64,000 nt of DNA from Antedon mediterranea (GCF_964355755.1 NC_092670.1:6783001-6847000), one strand, 5' to 3'. Shown: positions 1-13,160, counted from the first letter of the stretch. Numbers and translations are program-made. Notes: generated by a model not told the origin, from the sequence alone.

Positions 1-65
1 TTGAAACCAATATATATGACCAATTTTCAAATACAACTAGTATACATTTATTACATAATATTTAG

Positions 66-332
66 GTGAGCCAACAGCAGAAATTCAACCTTTATCGAAG
101 AGTGTTAATTTGCAAAGTACAGTCACTTTTGAATGTATTATAACTTACTCAATTGATTGGCGTTGGTATAAAGACGACGTTGAACTCTCATCTGAAACAC
201 AAAGTCTAAAGTTCCTCACAATTAATGAAGTTGGTCTGGAAAATCAAGGCTATTATTACTGCAAAGCGTTTGGAGTATCACCACATGATGGCGTAACAGA
301 TAATTCAATGAAAGCAGTTCTTGTTGTTAAAG
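66..332 (+). CDS. Gene 1 exon: Ig-like domain
   Basis: A 267-nt phase 1-1 exon preceded by TTTAG and followed by GTACAC. The translation has the Ig signature: Cys in TFEC, Trp in DWRWYKDD, then GYYYCKA as the F-strand Tyr-x-Cys. A whole Ig module in a symmetric exon is the usual arrangement of extracellular Ig domains. It lies N-terminal to the GAIN region and would be a ligand or adhesion module. Confidence 0.85.
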
Positions 333-3300
333 GTACACGTATTACAGTACTTACTTCAAAGCTACTAGAAAATAGACACAAATTGTAATTTAAGAAGGGA
401 TCATTATAAAGATACTGTCTGTTCAGAGGTGCATTATGAAATAATTTGATATCCTCATAAGGAATATTTTCTATTAGTTTATATTTTCAAAAAAATAGTC
501 CAGAGAAAAAAAATAGATATAGATATAAACTTGTAACTCTAAAAAAGGGAATAACACTCAGACATACGTGTTGATGCCATGTAATAACACTCAGATATAC
601 GTGTTAATGCCATATAATAACACTCAGACATACGTGTTAATGCCATGTATACACTCAGACATACGTGTTAATGCCATGTAATAGCACTCAGACATACGTG
701 TTAATGCCATGTAATAACACTCAGACATACGTGTTAATGCCATTTAATAACACTCAGACATACGTGTTAATGCCATGTAATAACACTCAGACATACGTGT
801 TAATGCCATGTAATAACACTCAGACATACGTGTTAATGCCATGTAATAACACTCAGACATACGTGTTAATGCTACGTAATAACACACAGACATACGTGTT
901 AATGCCATGTAATAACACTCAGACATACTTGTTAATGCCATCTAATAACACTCAGACATACGTGTTAATGCCATGTAATAACACTCAGACATACGTGTTA
1001 ATGCCATGTAATAACACTCAGACATACGTGTTAATGCCATGTAATAACACTCAGACATACGTGTTAAGCCTGGTTTCCATTAAAATCGCTACAGCGTTTC
1101 CATTAAAATCGCTACACGCGCGGATGTCGCCGACGCAATCGGGAATGCTCCCCGATTCATCGCAGTCAAATCGGCAAAGTTCAACCATGTTCAACTTTGC
1201 CGATTTTGTCGGCGATGAATAGTATACGCGTACCAAAGAATATTTAGCGCTCGCGTACTAGATCCCCGATAAATTCTAGCGTTTCCACAGAATCGCTACG
1301 CTCTGTCGTGTAGCGATTTTATGGAAACCAGGCTTTAAGGCCATGTAATAACACTCAGACATACGTGTTAATGCCATGTAATAACACTCAGACATACGTG
1401 TTAACGCCATGTAATAACACTCAGACATACGTGTTAATGCCATGTCGACCAATCAAGTTCTGGTATTTAATACCTTAATATAATACTTAGCGCTGTAATA
1501 AAACATTTGAGATCCACCGAGGGGTTTTCTTTGTCTTGGGTATCAAACTGTACAACGATAGAAAAGGCAGTATGTGTTATATTACATTTTCCCAGTTGTT
1601 TAGTCCTACTTTAGGTAAAAAAAGACTGTTTCCAGTTACTTAGATCAAATACGCACTGGAAACTTACCCCTATGCCTTTGTATTAACATAGAATGTGTAG
1701 TATTAGAAAACATATAAACTTATGTTAAGTAACATCAATTGAAGTTTATTTATGCATTCAACGAAAGGGTATAATTAAAATCTGTTTTCACATGTTATAG
1801 ATTATAACATTCATTATCAATATAGATTGCATTATATGAATATGATGTTTAGTATTCTTTAGAAATAGCTATTGCTATTGAATAATATGGTGCAGTACAA
1901 TTCTTACTAACTTTGTATCTATTATTATACAGATGCTATTGCTGTGCCAACAGTGTTAACTTTCCTAAATTTTCAATTTACTTCGGCAATGAACAACCCT
2001 TCCTCTGAAGAATTCAAAAACACTTCTACTATAATTGCAAATTTGGTAGGTTTTTATTAGTTTATTCTTTTTGAAAATGGTTAAAACATTATTTATTATA
2101 GCCTGAGCATATTATCGCCTTCTATGATTATTTTACATCTACAGTTTTCACATTATTTTAGGTTGTCAGTTTATTCATCTCTATTGATTGATTTTTATTG
2201 GATATTCAATCAAAATGGTAATGGATACAACATATACATAATAAAAAAAATAGACTGTTATTATCTTTTGATATAATTATACGCTTGAAAGAAAAGTTCA
2301 TGTCCGTGTCTTCCTAAATGTCCTGATGTCATACTTCCTTTTATGTTTACAGTTAACTGAGAGCATAAGTATAAGTGATATATTTGTTCAAGTTCGTACT
2401 CTAAGATCTGGAAGCGTGATTGCAAATATCAATATATACACACCAAGTTCGGATGTATCGTATGACAATTTCAGCAAAAGTTTATCAGAAGAGTTTACCA
2501 AGTTAGGAAATGAAGGAACTATAGATGCTGATAATATTGCCATATTTAGCACAGGTAAGAACTTGCATTTAGATTTTTGTTTTACGTTTTGTATAAAAAT
2601 GCATTTGAAATGAGAAAAATCATGGACCGTTATGTTGTTGTGTTTATATAATCCATTAAAAAAAAATGGGTTCATTTATTTATTTATTTATTAAAGAGAG
2701 TTGTGAAAAGGAGATAATAGATTACTTAACATTCGAAACTACGGATGCTGGTCAAAATGCATCCTCCAAGGAAGTTTGTCCAGAATCTAAAATTAATTGT
2801 AAGTTTGAATTTTCTATTATTTATAGAATATTATGTTTGGTAGAATAATTGCATGGATAAATGATTTTAACTAATGCATTATTTTCCTAATCTAAAAATC
2901 AAGTAAATTGTATCGTTTGTGTAAAGCAGCACATTAAATGATTGACTAAAGGACTGAGCACCAAACGCTTGGAATTAGTGATCAACTACTCACTTATTAC
3001 AAGACTGTAGTGAGTCTATTTCTTTTCACACCCGGAAGAGCCCATTGTAGTGATCATTAATTATAAGACTAAAATAATCTATCTTATTTCCCCAAATAGA
3101 TGGTACGTCACTTGGTTTGTGTACATGCTATAGTGATGGCCTGTCAGCTGCTGTTTGGCAAGATGTAATTTTACAAGACTGTGGTCGAGATGCTACAGCC
3201 GATGAACTTTTGGAAAGGTTAACTATGGTGAGTTACACATTTGTAGTGGAGTTAGATTGAATCAAAGAAAAGATAAAATAGTTTGCAATATTAACTACTT

Positions 3301-6300
3301 AATAATCTATTGAAACAAGTGCATGGAGTAAGAATAATGTTTACCATTTCTCTTACCTACTAACATCTGTTGTATTAGCAGGAATGATATTTCAACTTTA
3401 ATGTTCTGATATTAGAGATATTTCAAGTTCACTGCTCTGATATTATAAATATTAGTACAAATTCACTATTATTTTAATATTGATTAATAATTGATGTTAC
3501 TGTTACTGTTTTGTGTATTACAAATTAATTTATAATTTTTGTTTCTAATTATAATTATATCTGAAAAATGTTTAGTAGTCCCTTGAAACATACTTACATT
3601 CCATTATTTATCAACACCTTTTTCATACTATTATTTTTCTTTCGTGTATTATTGTTTACTTTATTTTGTGATTCTACTACAGCTCTTTGGTTTTTATTCG
3701 CGTGATTAACAGTAGCGTGTTAGCATGTAGCCCAGCCAGTGGCTAAAATCACAATATAAATGCAGGAACCCAATATGTATTTTATATTTGTGCAGGTGAC
3801 AGTTACTGAAGAAAATGCAGAGAAAGTAATTACAGCAGTCAACAACATTACAACAAGTGAATCAGACACTATTACACCAGATGGTTTGGAAGCAACTGCA
3901 GAAATTATTGAAAGTGTTACTTCTGTAAATTCAACATCTGCTGAAGTGAGTTTATTCACACTTAAAGAAAATATATTCTTCTACGATTTAAATTGTTGAT
4001 TAGAGTAGGGATAATAGTTTAAAAACACAAATTGTTATTTAATTTTAAAATTCCATTACAGGTGACATCAACTTTAGTTGACACTGTTGCTAGTCTTTTT
4101 AAAGTGGATGAGGAGGTTCTTTTAGAGAGTCAGATGGAAACACAAGCTCCAAGTAGAATTGTTGAATCTCTTGAAGAACAATTAGCAGTTGTTGATCTTG
4201 AAAATGATAAATATGAATTTGTAACGAGCAGTGTAGCAGTACAAGCTCAGAATGTAAAAACCAATGAACTCGAAAACACTGGGATTGGATTTGCATCTTA
4301 TCAATCGGCAGATACTAGTGTAATAGTAAATGTGACAGGATTTAGTGAGGAGGATGAACTAGATAATTCCGCATCTGTCAGTATCTACATTCCTTCGACA
4401 ATTACTGAAATGTTTGCAACATCTAATGGTATGTTGTTAACAGTCTAGTAATATTTCTTTTGTGACCGTGTAAATGTCATTATAATTATCTTATCAACAT
4501 CATTGGTTTTCGAAAATAGGAGTGTACTGTACATTAAAGCCCAATGCAAAATTATGTCAATTGAACAACGTGAGTTTATAAAAGAACAGAAAATATATTT
4601 ATTTAGTATTACTCGCCAGAAAATGTATCTTTTTTTTAACAGGATCAAGAGCTGCTTTTCGTATTGTTACAGTAGTATATAATGATAGTTCACTCTTTCC
4701 GACAAACCAGTTTAATACTGACAGGCGACCCAATGGTCAAGTAATTTCATTGTCAATACCTGGAGTAGAATTGAACAATTTATCAGATCCAATTATTACA
4801 ACATTTATACCTGCTGAGGTAAGTAGACAACCTGTTTCTAGAGTCTAGTATTTTACATTTAAATTACAGAATACATAAAGCATGATATTCTTCCTTATCT
4901 TCTATACATATCTTGAATAGAAATATTACTTAGGAACGTCATAAATTTAAGATCATAATAGTTAACTTCTCTAATTAGACTATGAATTTATTGTTTTAGA
5001 AATGTTACATTTAAGATACACACATATTGTTAATCTCCCAATAAACACTCTAGTTGTAATAAGTACTTTGTGTATAGAGATGTTACATTTAAGATCCTAA
5101 TAAATATAATGGAATATGAATATTATTTGTGGGGATATTACATATCCTATTGAATGTAAACTTCTCTCACTTGACTAATGCATATCATGTAATGTTACAT
5201 TGAAAATCATAATGATACAATTTTATAACTGGAAGTATCTCTTCTGAAAGAATCACAAACTGGTACAGAGGTATTTTAATATTATACCATATACAAAAAA
5301 ACATCGCAGTACATGTAATAAGGTTAGACAAACTAATGTATAATGACAGTAACGTGTGATGTCTGGTTTACCTTTCATGTATATACAGTTTGTATAATTT
5401 GATTTTCCTACTTCTAGATATCCGCAAATAATAACGAGACAGCCTGTGTGTTCTGGGATTTTGATCTTGATGGTAATGGTGGATGGTCAAGTGCTGGATG
5501 TTACTTAGCTAATGGATCATTGGATGGCAGTGACAGACAAATTTGTCATTGCGACCATTTAACCAATTTTGCAATTCTTATGGTAAGTTATGGGAGGATA
5601 TAAATTCTTATAGCATAACACTCAATTTGTTTTATTACTTAGTATGTGACACATTTTTTATTAAATAATTATGCACCAGCATGGCAAACATTTTAAAATA
5701 ATAGCATCTTGATTTGAATTGACCTTTTATTCCACGCTCATTTATATAGCACACACTCTTTGGGAAATATGAGTAAACCAACTGATAACTACAAAAACGT
5801 ATTAGGCCTACGTATTGGAAAAGAAGAGAATTGTAAACAAAAACACATTTTATTTTCATTTAGAATTTTTATGGAGATGATAAGCTTCCTTCACCGGACT
5901 TAGCAAAGTACATAACATACATTGGTCTTGGTGTTTCAATTGTTTGTTTAATTGCAACCATATTTACCTTTACAACAAACAGGTAAGGCTTAGTTCATAG
6001 CAACATGTTATTACTACAAGTTTGAGTTTGTATACAAATGTACTTTATTTCTAAAAATTCAAATTTGCTCAATTGAGCTCAGATCTTAACACTGGTCATC
6101 AGACACAATTTTGATTACCTATATGTATGATCCTAGTGATCATTGTATCACCAGGAGTATTCAGTAATGTATTGCTGCAATACAAGTTTACTGCAAACAT
6201 TTATTGCTGCAATACAAATTTACTTATAACAATACAGTATAAACAGTATAGCATTTCTTTTATTAAGAATAAATTGTGTATTCCAAAAATCAGAATTTTG

Positions 6301-8522
6301 ATGATTTGTATTATTAATTAATTATGAAAAAAATGATGCATTGTTTTGTTTCAAAACAACTGAAATTCCAAAGCTCTAATAATGAATTGACCGAGTTCTA
6401 TCATCTACAGAGTCTTGTAACAAGTCTTTTGATTTTTTTTGTCAAAAGGAAAATCCTGAAATCTATTAAGCATCAACCTACAACTCTACTCTCCAAATGC
6501 TTAATTCAATTTTGTGATGTTCCTTTTAAATTTCCAGGAAGCTACGAAGGAGTAAACCACAGCAGATCTTATGCCACTTATGTGTATCATTACTCTTCTT
6601 GTATTTTATCTTTCTTTTTGGAATTGACAAAACAAAAAAAGAGAGCACTTGTACGGCCATCGCTGGACTGATTCACTATTTTTTGCTCACATCTATCTTT
6701 TGGATGTCTGTGCAGGCAATTAATATGTATTATTCATTTGTTAAAGTTTATAACACACATGTTTCTAGATTTTTTGTGAAAGCCTGTCTTTTTGCTTGGG
6801 GTAAGTAGCTCATCACCCTTACTGTGTTATTAACTTACTAATGCCACATTTATTAATGTACACACACATTATAAGCATGCTTAAAGATCAATTACATACT
6901 TCTTATTTTCTTTCAGATATATTATAATACAGTGATTTAAAATTTACACGACAAAGAAACACACATGTTTCTTAAAATGTTCAAACAAAATGCTATGAAC
7001 AATATTAAAGTAGTTAGGTAGTTCAACCTTATGTTAACATATTTTGTGACTACCAAAACAATGAACATTAAACGTTCAATAAACGTTGGTGGATAATTTA
7101 TGGTATACTGTAGCATGAAATAAAATCTGGAAGTCAATGTATACATCAAAAACATACATAATGTTTAATGCCTAATACAAAGTTATGAAATTATTAGATC
7201 AATAATTATTTTAACGTATAATGATATAGAAATGCTTTACTCTTGCACCTTTTATTTAAATTCTAGGGAAAATTAGTTTAGGCAATGCTTCATCTGTTAC
7301 ATTTTGAAACCATCATTATACCAATATTTAATCATTGGGCCGCATCTTTGTACGCAGTGGGAAATGATAAATATATGCTTTATTTATTACTACTTTAAAC
7401 CACAGGACATATCAAACCATTAAAATTAATATTCAAAGAAGGGAAAAAGGGGTGAAAAAAAAATTATGAAAAAAATGATGCAAAATTCTCGTAGTAATAC
7501 AGTTGGTTTTTAATATGTAATGCAGACTGTTTGTTAATTATAGTTTATATAGCTTTTAAAATGTATTGATTACAGGTTTACCATCGGTGATTGTTGCGGT
7601 AACTGTTGGTGTTGACGTCGACAATTATGCCAATACAAAGCATTAGTAAGTGACAAGACCATTTAAAAAAGAATCCCTCTTTATTCTTCTTAACTCAAGC
7701 TTCTAACTGTGCTTATTCATGCTTTGCATCTCTAGTATTCATTATGATCGAGGCTCATTTGACGGATTTCCTTTACGGTTTTATATTATATATGTTTTCA
7801 TTGTCTTATATTGTAACTTTATAGTTGCCTCCAAATAAATATTGTTGTTTGTAGGCATATGCAGTACTATATTCTTTAATGTACAGTACTACAATACAGA
7901 ATAAACCACTTTTATTTATATCCACAATTTTTTTTTCAGTTGCTTTCTTGTTGTAACCCGTATGTATTATAGCGTAGCATTACCTATTGCCATCTTATTA
8001 CTCTTCAACGTGGTTGTATTTATTATGGTAATGTACAGTCTAAGTAAACTTGGTAACGTTGCAAAACAAGCTCACCGAATTCGGAAAAAAAACAAAGGCA
8101 TGCATTTACTACAGAATGCTGTGTGTATATCGGTAGTGATGGGAATGACGTGGCTTATTGGATTCTTTGCAATTGGTAGTGCCTCCGAGATGATCCAGAT
8201 ACTCTTTTGTATTTTGAATTCCTTTCAAGGATTTTTTATATTTCTTATGTATTGTTTAAGAAGTAAAGATATTCGTAAATTTTGGGTGGAAAAAACTCGT
8301 AATAGATTGAAATCAATGTCGTCAACTTTTAAAGGAACAAAAAACAGCACTCTGTATTCCAGTGGACGTAAAAGTAATTCAACGGGTTTGAACACATCTA
8401 AAAAAGTTCCCGAGTTTTCATCGAACCAAACAAGTTCAGATTTTAGAAATTATACAAATAGCAACCAGGTATCCTTTGCCAAATCTTCAAATGTTTCTAA
8501 TGACTTAAGTTATCGGAGATAA
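66..8522 (+). CDS. Adhesion G protein-coupled receptor, 3' thirteen exons (5' end outside window)
   Basis: Exons read from GT-AG sites with matching phases: 66-332, 1933-2045, 2353-2554, 2697-2798, 3100-3227, 3796-3945, 4062-4428, 4643-4818, 5418-5582, 5864-5982, 6538-6800, 7576-7645, 7940-8522. Together they give one open frame of about 901 codons ending in TAA. Domain order is Ig, SEA-like, cysteine-rich HRM-like, GAIN, GPS, seven TM and tail. By family knowledge this is a surface receptor that cleaves itself at the GPS and signals through G proteins via a tethered agonist. Ig plus SEA plus GAIN recalls the ADGRF (Ig-hepta) group, but the order here differs from ADGRF5, so no symbol is given. 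The first exon starts with a split codon, so at least one exon lies to the left. The ligand cannot be told. Confidence 0.88.
549..1443. repeat. 33-bp minisatellite in gene 1 intron
   Basis: About 16 copies lie at 549-1067 and about 3 more at 1335-1443. The unit is 33 bp and carries CAGACATACGTGTTAATG and CCATGTAATAACACT. Because 33 is a multiple of 3, frames stay open on both strands (for example 665-1222), but the array sits between the Ig and SEA-like exons without splice-site support and is not coding. A short TIR element interrupts it. Confidence 0.9.
1068..1334. mobile_element. Short TIR element (MITE) inserted in the minisatellite
   Basis: The ends are inverted copies of each other: AGCCTGGTTTCCA at the left and TGGAAACCAGGCT at the right, followed inward by TAAAATCGCTACA and its complement. 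The repeat unit normally reads GTGTTAATG; here TTA occurs on both sides, a 3-bp TTA (or 4-bp TTAA) target duplication. TTA fits PIF/Harbinger and TTAA fits piggyBac; the TIRs are more symmetric with TTA. No coding capacity. Confidence 0.75.
1933..2554 (+). CDS. Gene 1 exons: SEA-like domain
   Basis: Two exons (1933-2045, phase 1 to 0; 2353-2554, phase 0 to 1). The first has the hydrophobic strand with [20 protein letters not shown]; the second has [21 protein letters not shown], which matches the SEA pattern of a helix followed by an R-x-GSV-x-A strand. I see no GSVVV autoproteolysis site, only GSVIA, so cleavage is uncertain. Confidence 0.6.
2697..3227 (+). CDS. Gene 1 exons: cysteine-rich HRM-like module
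   Basis: Two exons (2697-2798, phase 1-1; 3100-3227, phase 1 to 0). They carry Cys in [21 protein letters not shown] and LQDCGRD plus a Trp in AVWQDV. Cysteine spacing and the place just before GAIN-A resemble the hormone-receptor motif of adhesion GPCRs. The match is from position and pattern only and is weaker than for the other domains. Confidence 0.5.
3796..4818 (+). CDS. Gene 1 exons: GAIN domain body
   Basis: Three exons (3796-3945 phase 0-0; 4062-4428 phase 0 to 1; 4643-4818 phase 1 to 0). The first is helical and polar, as in GAIN subdomain A. The next two are strand-rich, ending in [18 protein letters not shown] and the strand that leads into the GPS, as in GAIN subdomain B. No stop or frame break. 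Confidence 0.75.
5418..5582 (+). CDS. Gene 1 exon: GPS autoproteolysis motif
   Basis: A phase 0-0 exon with the full GPS pattern: [14 protein letters not shown], then [14 protein letters not shown]. Two disulfide pairs and the HLT tripeptide, where GPCR autoproteolysis cuts between Leu and Thr, are intact, so the receptor is expected to split into N- and C-terminal fragments. The Stachel would start at TNFAILM, whose last residues reach the splice site. Confidence 0.92.
5864..8522 (+). CDS. Gene 1 exons: seven-TM region and cytoplasmic tail
   Basis: Exon 5864-5982 carries TM1 ([20 protein letters not shown]). Exon 6538-6800 carries the first intracellular loop, TM2, and TM3 with the class B2 hallmark [10 protein letters not shown]. 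Exon 7576-7645 carries [13 protein letters not shown] of TM4. Exon 7940-8522 carries TM5, TM6 ([14 protein letters not shown]), TM7 ([20 protein letters not shown]) and a Ser/Asn-rich tail ending at TAA 8520-8522. The intron donor at 7646 splits a Tyr codon completed by the next exon. Confidence 0.88.
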
Positions 8523-9395
8523 CAATTCAACACATGGTTACAAAAAACCTGTTTTCACCGCTTCCTTTCCTTCAGATACCTTATAACTGCAATTTTACTC
8601 CTTTTAAAGTATTGTTAATGTTTTTATAAAGCCGTTTTTATTTTAATAGCCTCCATTCTTTCTCCGTAATAATTTTAATGATATTTATAATTGAAAATTC
8701 CTCATTTTCTTCCTCAAATATTCCTCATTAATTATAATAGATAATAATCAATGTGTTTAGCTTTTCTAAAAAATATAATGAACATTTGTATAATATGTGC
8801 ACTTATTACGTTATTATTACTATTGTAATGTATTATGATATAAATATATAAACATTATCTTCCAATATATAATATTTTAGTTAAATTATATATTGGTATC
8901 ATTATTATGTCTTATTTTAATAGTGCTTTTGCGCTTCACATTATTACTCGGAATTACATAATGTATATTGACATGCTCCTAAGTATAATTATATATCTGT
9001 ATATACAATTACTATAAAACGATATTTTACCAAAAATGTTACATTATTCAGATTTGATAATTATTATATTTTACTAACATTTTATTAATAACTTATTATT
9101 CTGTATTACATATACGCTGTTTTTGATAATCAATTTTAATTAGAATTATAGAATGCTGTTTCACCCGATAACACACCTCCTAAAGACCACATGATAACAA
9201 AACCTCCTAAAGACATGTTTGTTGATTTTGCTTTTTTAATGAATTGTAAGATATTATGAGATATTAAGACATGGATTAGACAGACATGTAAAAGGAAATA
9301 CTGTATAACAATGTACTATACAACAATGTACTGTATAGCAATGTACCGTAATAATCTATTTTTGTTCGACACAAAATATATGCTCCAGTTTGATA
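8523..9395. other. 3' UTR/flank of gene 1, duplicated downstream of gene 2
   Basis: AT-rich and without genes. Blocks such as ATTATTACTATTGTAATG, TATAATATTTTAG and the run of 'AACAATGTACTATA' words recur in the same order at about 62480-63190. This marks the two loci as tandem duplicates. It ends at the TA target site of the large insertion. Confidence 0.7.
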
Positions 9396-10260
9396 CACTG
9401 TAAAAACAGTGTTTAGCTGTTAAACATAAAATACACGTATCAACCCTAAACATGTTTAGCATTGTGTTTAATTTTAAAACACATAAACACATTTCTAAAC
9501 ATTTCATGTGTTTAGATTCTAAACACAGCCGTTTATACAACAATATTTCAATGTGTTTAGCTTTTTTAGAATAGGATATTGCAACGTTAACATTTTTTCT
9601 AAACACATTTCTAAGCACGTCCTAAACACCAGTGTTTAAGTTGTATACGCCTCTTGTGTTTAATATTTGTTCGTGCTTAGTATATATTATGTTTAGAAAA
9701 ATTAACGTTTGAATCTTAAACATGATTGTGTTTAATAAAACAAACTTACATGTTTAATATTTGTTTGTGCTTATTAAAATTGGTGTTTAGAAATGAAAGT
9801 GTTTCTTTAAATTATGTTTAGAGAATTTACGTTTCAAATCTAAACACCACTGTGTTTAATAACACACTTATTGTGTTTAATATTTGTTTGTGCTTACTAA
9901 AATTGGTGTTTAGAAGTGAAAGTGTTTGTTTAAATTATGTTTAGAGAATTTACGTTTCAAATCTAAACACTACTGTGTTTAATAACACACTTATTGTGTT
10001 TAATATTAATTGTTTGTGCTTACTAAAATTGGTGTTTAGAAGTGAAAGTGTTTGTTTAAATTATGTTTAGAGAATTTACGTTTCAAATCTAAACACCACT
10101 GTGTTTAATAACACACTTATTGTGTTTAATTTTGTTTGTGCTTACTAAAATTTGTGTTTAGAAGTGGGAGCGTTTGTTTAAATTATTCTTAGAGAATTTA
10201 CGTTTAAAATCTGAACACCACTGTGTTTCATAACATTACTTATTGTATTTAATATTTTTA
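9396..10260. repeat. Left subterminal array of the CACTG-ended element
   Basis: Dense TAAACAC/GTGTTTA words. From about 9660 they form roughly four tandem units of about 124 bp, with TGTGTTTAATAACACAC at 9851, 9974 and 10100. Probably transposase-binding repeats by analogy with CACTA elements. Confidence 0.8.
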
Positions 10261-10506
10261 TTATGCTGGCATGCATTTGGAAATGTGTATTGGATTGAAT
10301 AGATCCATTTAGTTTGGTAAATTGTTTGTTGGATTGATAAGTTCTGCTATTTCGATTTACGGTACCAACATGTTGTTTTGGAAAGTTAATAGATCCATTT
10401 AGATACGTTTTATTATATTATAATTTGATTAATAGAGTAAATTGATGCATCGGTTTCGACCAAAATACACCACATTTCCCATCCTTTTACCACACGCCGT
10501 GCATCA

Positions 10507-10543
10507 CCCCCCCCCCCCCCCCCACCACACACACACACACACT
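10507..10543. repeat. Poly-C run and CA microsatellite
   Basis: A run of about 16 C followed by CACCA and an ACACAC tract. Simple sequence only. Confidence 0.9.
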
Positions 10544-10601
10544 GAAAATGATTGATCATGATGCATCAAAATACAGTTGATACCATTGATTCTCATGGTA
10601 T

Positions 10602-11579
10602 TAGACTTGCCCCAAGTCTGTATTGTTTTTTATTTTTATTTATTTGTTTTTATTTCGACCGCGATTTTTGTCTGAAAATACAGACTTGTGAAACACGTAT
10701 AGAAATCGATTTGCAGACCGCAAACATCAAATAAGAATGACGTAGGTTATCATACCGTATTTGGCTATATGGGGCGGGCGGTATGTAAATATGGATTTCG
10801 AATCAACCAATGATCATTTTGTTTCAAAATGAAAAAGATCGAGTACGTACAGTGCTGAATGTACGATCGAGACTGTTGAAATATGAAATCGTGTTGCCAA
10901 GTTGTTTTGTTTATTAATTGTTTAGTCCTTAGCCTAGGCCTCCTTCGTAGGTCCTACTCAACTCGCACGTATGACCTGCCAAATAAAACACCAATAAGGT
11001 AGGCCTACATACCACCACCGACACACAACAGGATTCACACACAACAGACAGGGCTACACCAGTCCAGGGAGTTGTACACCACTACACAGAACAGGACAGG
11101 GTCTGGGTGGGAATTAAATCAAATTATCTCCGCGTAATAATGATCCATTCAATGTTTGATTTGCGGAGAAGCAAGACGAGTTTTCTTGGGAAAAATCCCA
11201 TCAAATGTTTACCAGACTACTACTAGGCATACGGTATAAAATCATTTCTAGCCTTCAGAAACTTTCATTAATGTACCCAAGTACACATTGTCTAAACGTA
11301 ACATAGCACATGCGTACCTTCTTAGTTGTTGAGTCTTTGAAATTCTGAAACATGAATATTAAAACAGTGTACGAGTGAGTAGCCAATCGCATGCAGCTGA
11401 AACTAGTCAACCGGATAATCTATGCACCAAGAATTCTTGGTGTCAAACCACGTGACTTTTGCGTGTTTCCCCAGACGGAGTATCCAAACTCAAGTAATAC
11501 ACGTATGAAACGCCATATGTGCAAAAATATTTATATTTTTACTAATATTAAGAAAAAACTCCGTCTGGAGCCCAGACTA
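10602..11579. mobile_element. MULE-like non-autonomous element, copy 1 (9-bp TSD)
   Basis: Flanked by the 9-bp direct repeat TCATGGTAT (10593-10601 and 11580-11588). It starts TAGACTTGCCCC and ends GGAGCCCAGACTA, short imperfect TIRs. It is closely similar over its whole length to 23276-24201, which has a different 9-bp duplication, so both edges are secure. A 9-bp TSD is typical of Mutator-like elements. No transposase; the small ORFs inside are not conserved. Confidence 0.85.
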
Positions 11580-13160
11580 TCATGGTATATGATGATTTTG
11601 GCATGACCAATTTACAATTAAAAATATTAATTATTTACATAAACACATATTTCATAACTAATATAAACACTTTATGGCATTAAGATTATAATTTACGCTA
11701 TAAATGTTTATAAAATAATAAAATACTGTCTATATATACATACAATAGCAACACCCCAAGGAACGACTGATTATGATTGATGAGGAGAAAAACCCGCGAA
11801 TCTAGTGCGCGCCCTTTTAGCAGAAGCCGTTGAGTTGGATGGGAGTGGTGTCGGGAAGGTGAAACAAAAACCTTTCTAATTCTTAGCTTTACGTTGATTG
11901 AAGTAATCATATATTGCAGGTAAGTTATTTCACATTGTTTGTATTGGTAATATGTATATAGTGATTATATTAAATTTGCCTTTTAGAATAATAGAGTTGC
12001 TTGCCGATGTCTTGTATAGCCGGCCTAGTTTTGGCCAACGGTCGACAACAGCAGCAACGAGAGTATACGGTAGGTGAAAAGCAAAGAAATCGGCAAACCT
12101 AGAAATCGCCCATCCCACTATCGATAATACAATCTTTCTTAGTTTTAATACAGTTAATAATAGTCGAGAGGAAAAATTGAAAACAGCACTATGGTCATGT
12201 TACTTGAGTTGTCAAAACAATATATCCTAACCCTGTAGATTATTTGATAAAAATCATAGAAAGTACTAAGTAGGAAACGGGGTAGGAAACCTTTCCATTT
12301 CTTCCCTGAGTGAATATTAGGAACTGGACTCAAAAAGTATTTACTTATTTTTCTAGACTAGGCCATAGCTCCTTCATAGGCTATGATCATGTTAATGTCA
12401 TTTAATGTATTACTGTTATAATTTTATAGGAAAAAAGAAAGGAAATTAAATATTTTCATTTAGAATGAGGACAAGAATTAGGAGAGAGAAATCACTCAAG
12501 CATTACTATCCTCAATTTGCTAGAGTAAGCTGAATTCTTTGAGAATGAATCAGCTGAATGATTGATCACTAAAAGGTCAAGGGTTGTTGCCACAAAATAT
12601 CTAGTGTATAGTATTGTGTAAAAATAGATTGCAAATATACTGTATTTGTGAGGTAGGCCTATGGGCCTGTTTCTGCTGCATAAAAAATAACCGATTAAAA
12701 TCGGTGTGAATAAATTAACTCCATTTTCTTGGCAGCAGAAACAGGACACATTTGTGGTAACCGGTTAAAAGGCAGCGCAAAATAACCGGTTAAAAACACC
12801 AATTTAAATTGGTGTTAGAACGCCGTTTAACCGGTTATCGCTGAGCAATTCTTAGCTGCAACACGAAATAACGGTTATTTGATTGACAGTTGTGACCCCG
12901 GGTCAGATACCGTCGCATACGATGTGTGTTTTCCTCGTGGTTTTGACAGTCGAACGAAGAAGTGAACATGTATGTGGATGAATGAAATCACAAGATATGT
13001 TATTCAGTTGAGAGAAAGTACGGGGAAGGATGGCAGGCAATAGAAAAGAATCACAGATAATAAATAAGAGCATTTTTGCGAAAGTAAAAGAGGAGTTTGG
13101 GGTGGAGTTCCGGGGACTACCCAAGCTAAGCAATTTGAGGCGTTAGTACACGCTCGCGAA

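Noticed and set aside
665-1222. Open frames on both strands through the 33-bp repeats
   Set aside because: Repeat length is a multiple of 3, so frames stay open by chance. There are no splice sites and the array lies within an intron.
549-1443. CRISPR-like appearance of regular 33-bp repeats (also 22-bp repeats at 50950-51265)
   Set aside because: No unique spacers between repeats, no cas genes, and the host is a eukaryote; these are plain minisatellites.
6324-6671. Separate small frames across the TM2-TM3 exon
   Set aside because: The real reading frame is set by the acceptor at 6537 and the donor at 6801; the other frames are shadows or intron extensions.
9316-9618. 100-codon minus-strand frame
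   Set aside because: It crosses the end of the CACTG-ended element and consists of its subterminal repeats.
12903-13133. Minus-strand 76-codon frame as a gene
   Set aside because: The opposite strand carries the more coding-like exon fragment of the PIF-like element; no domain in the minus frame.
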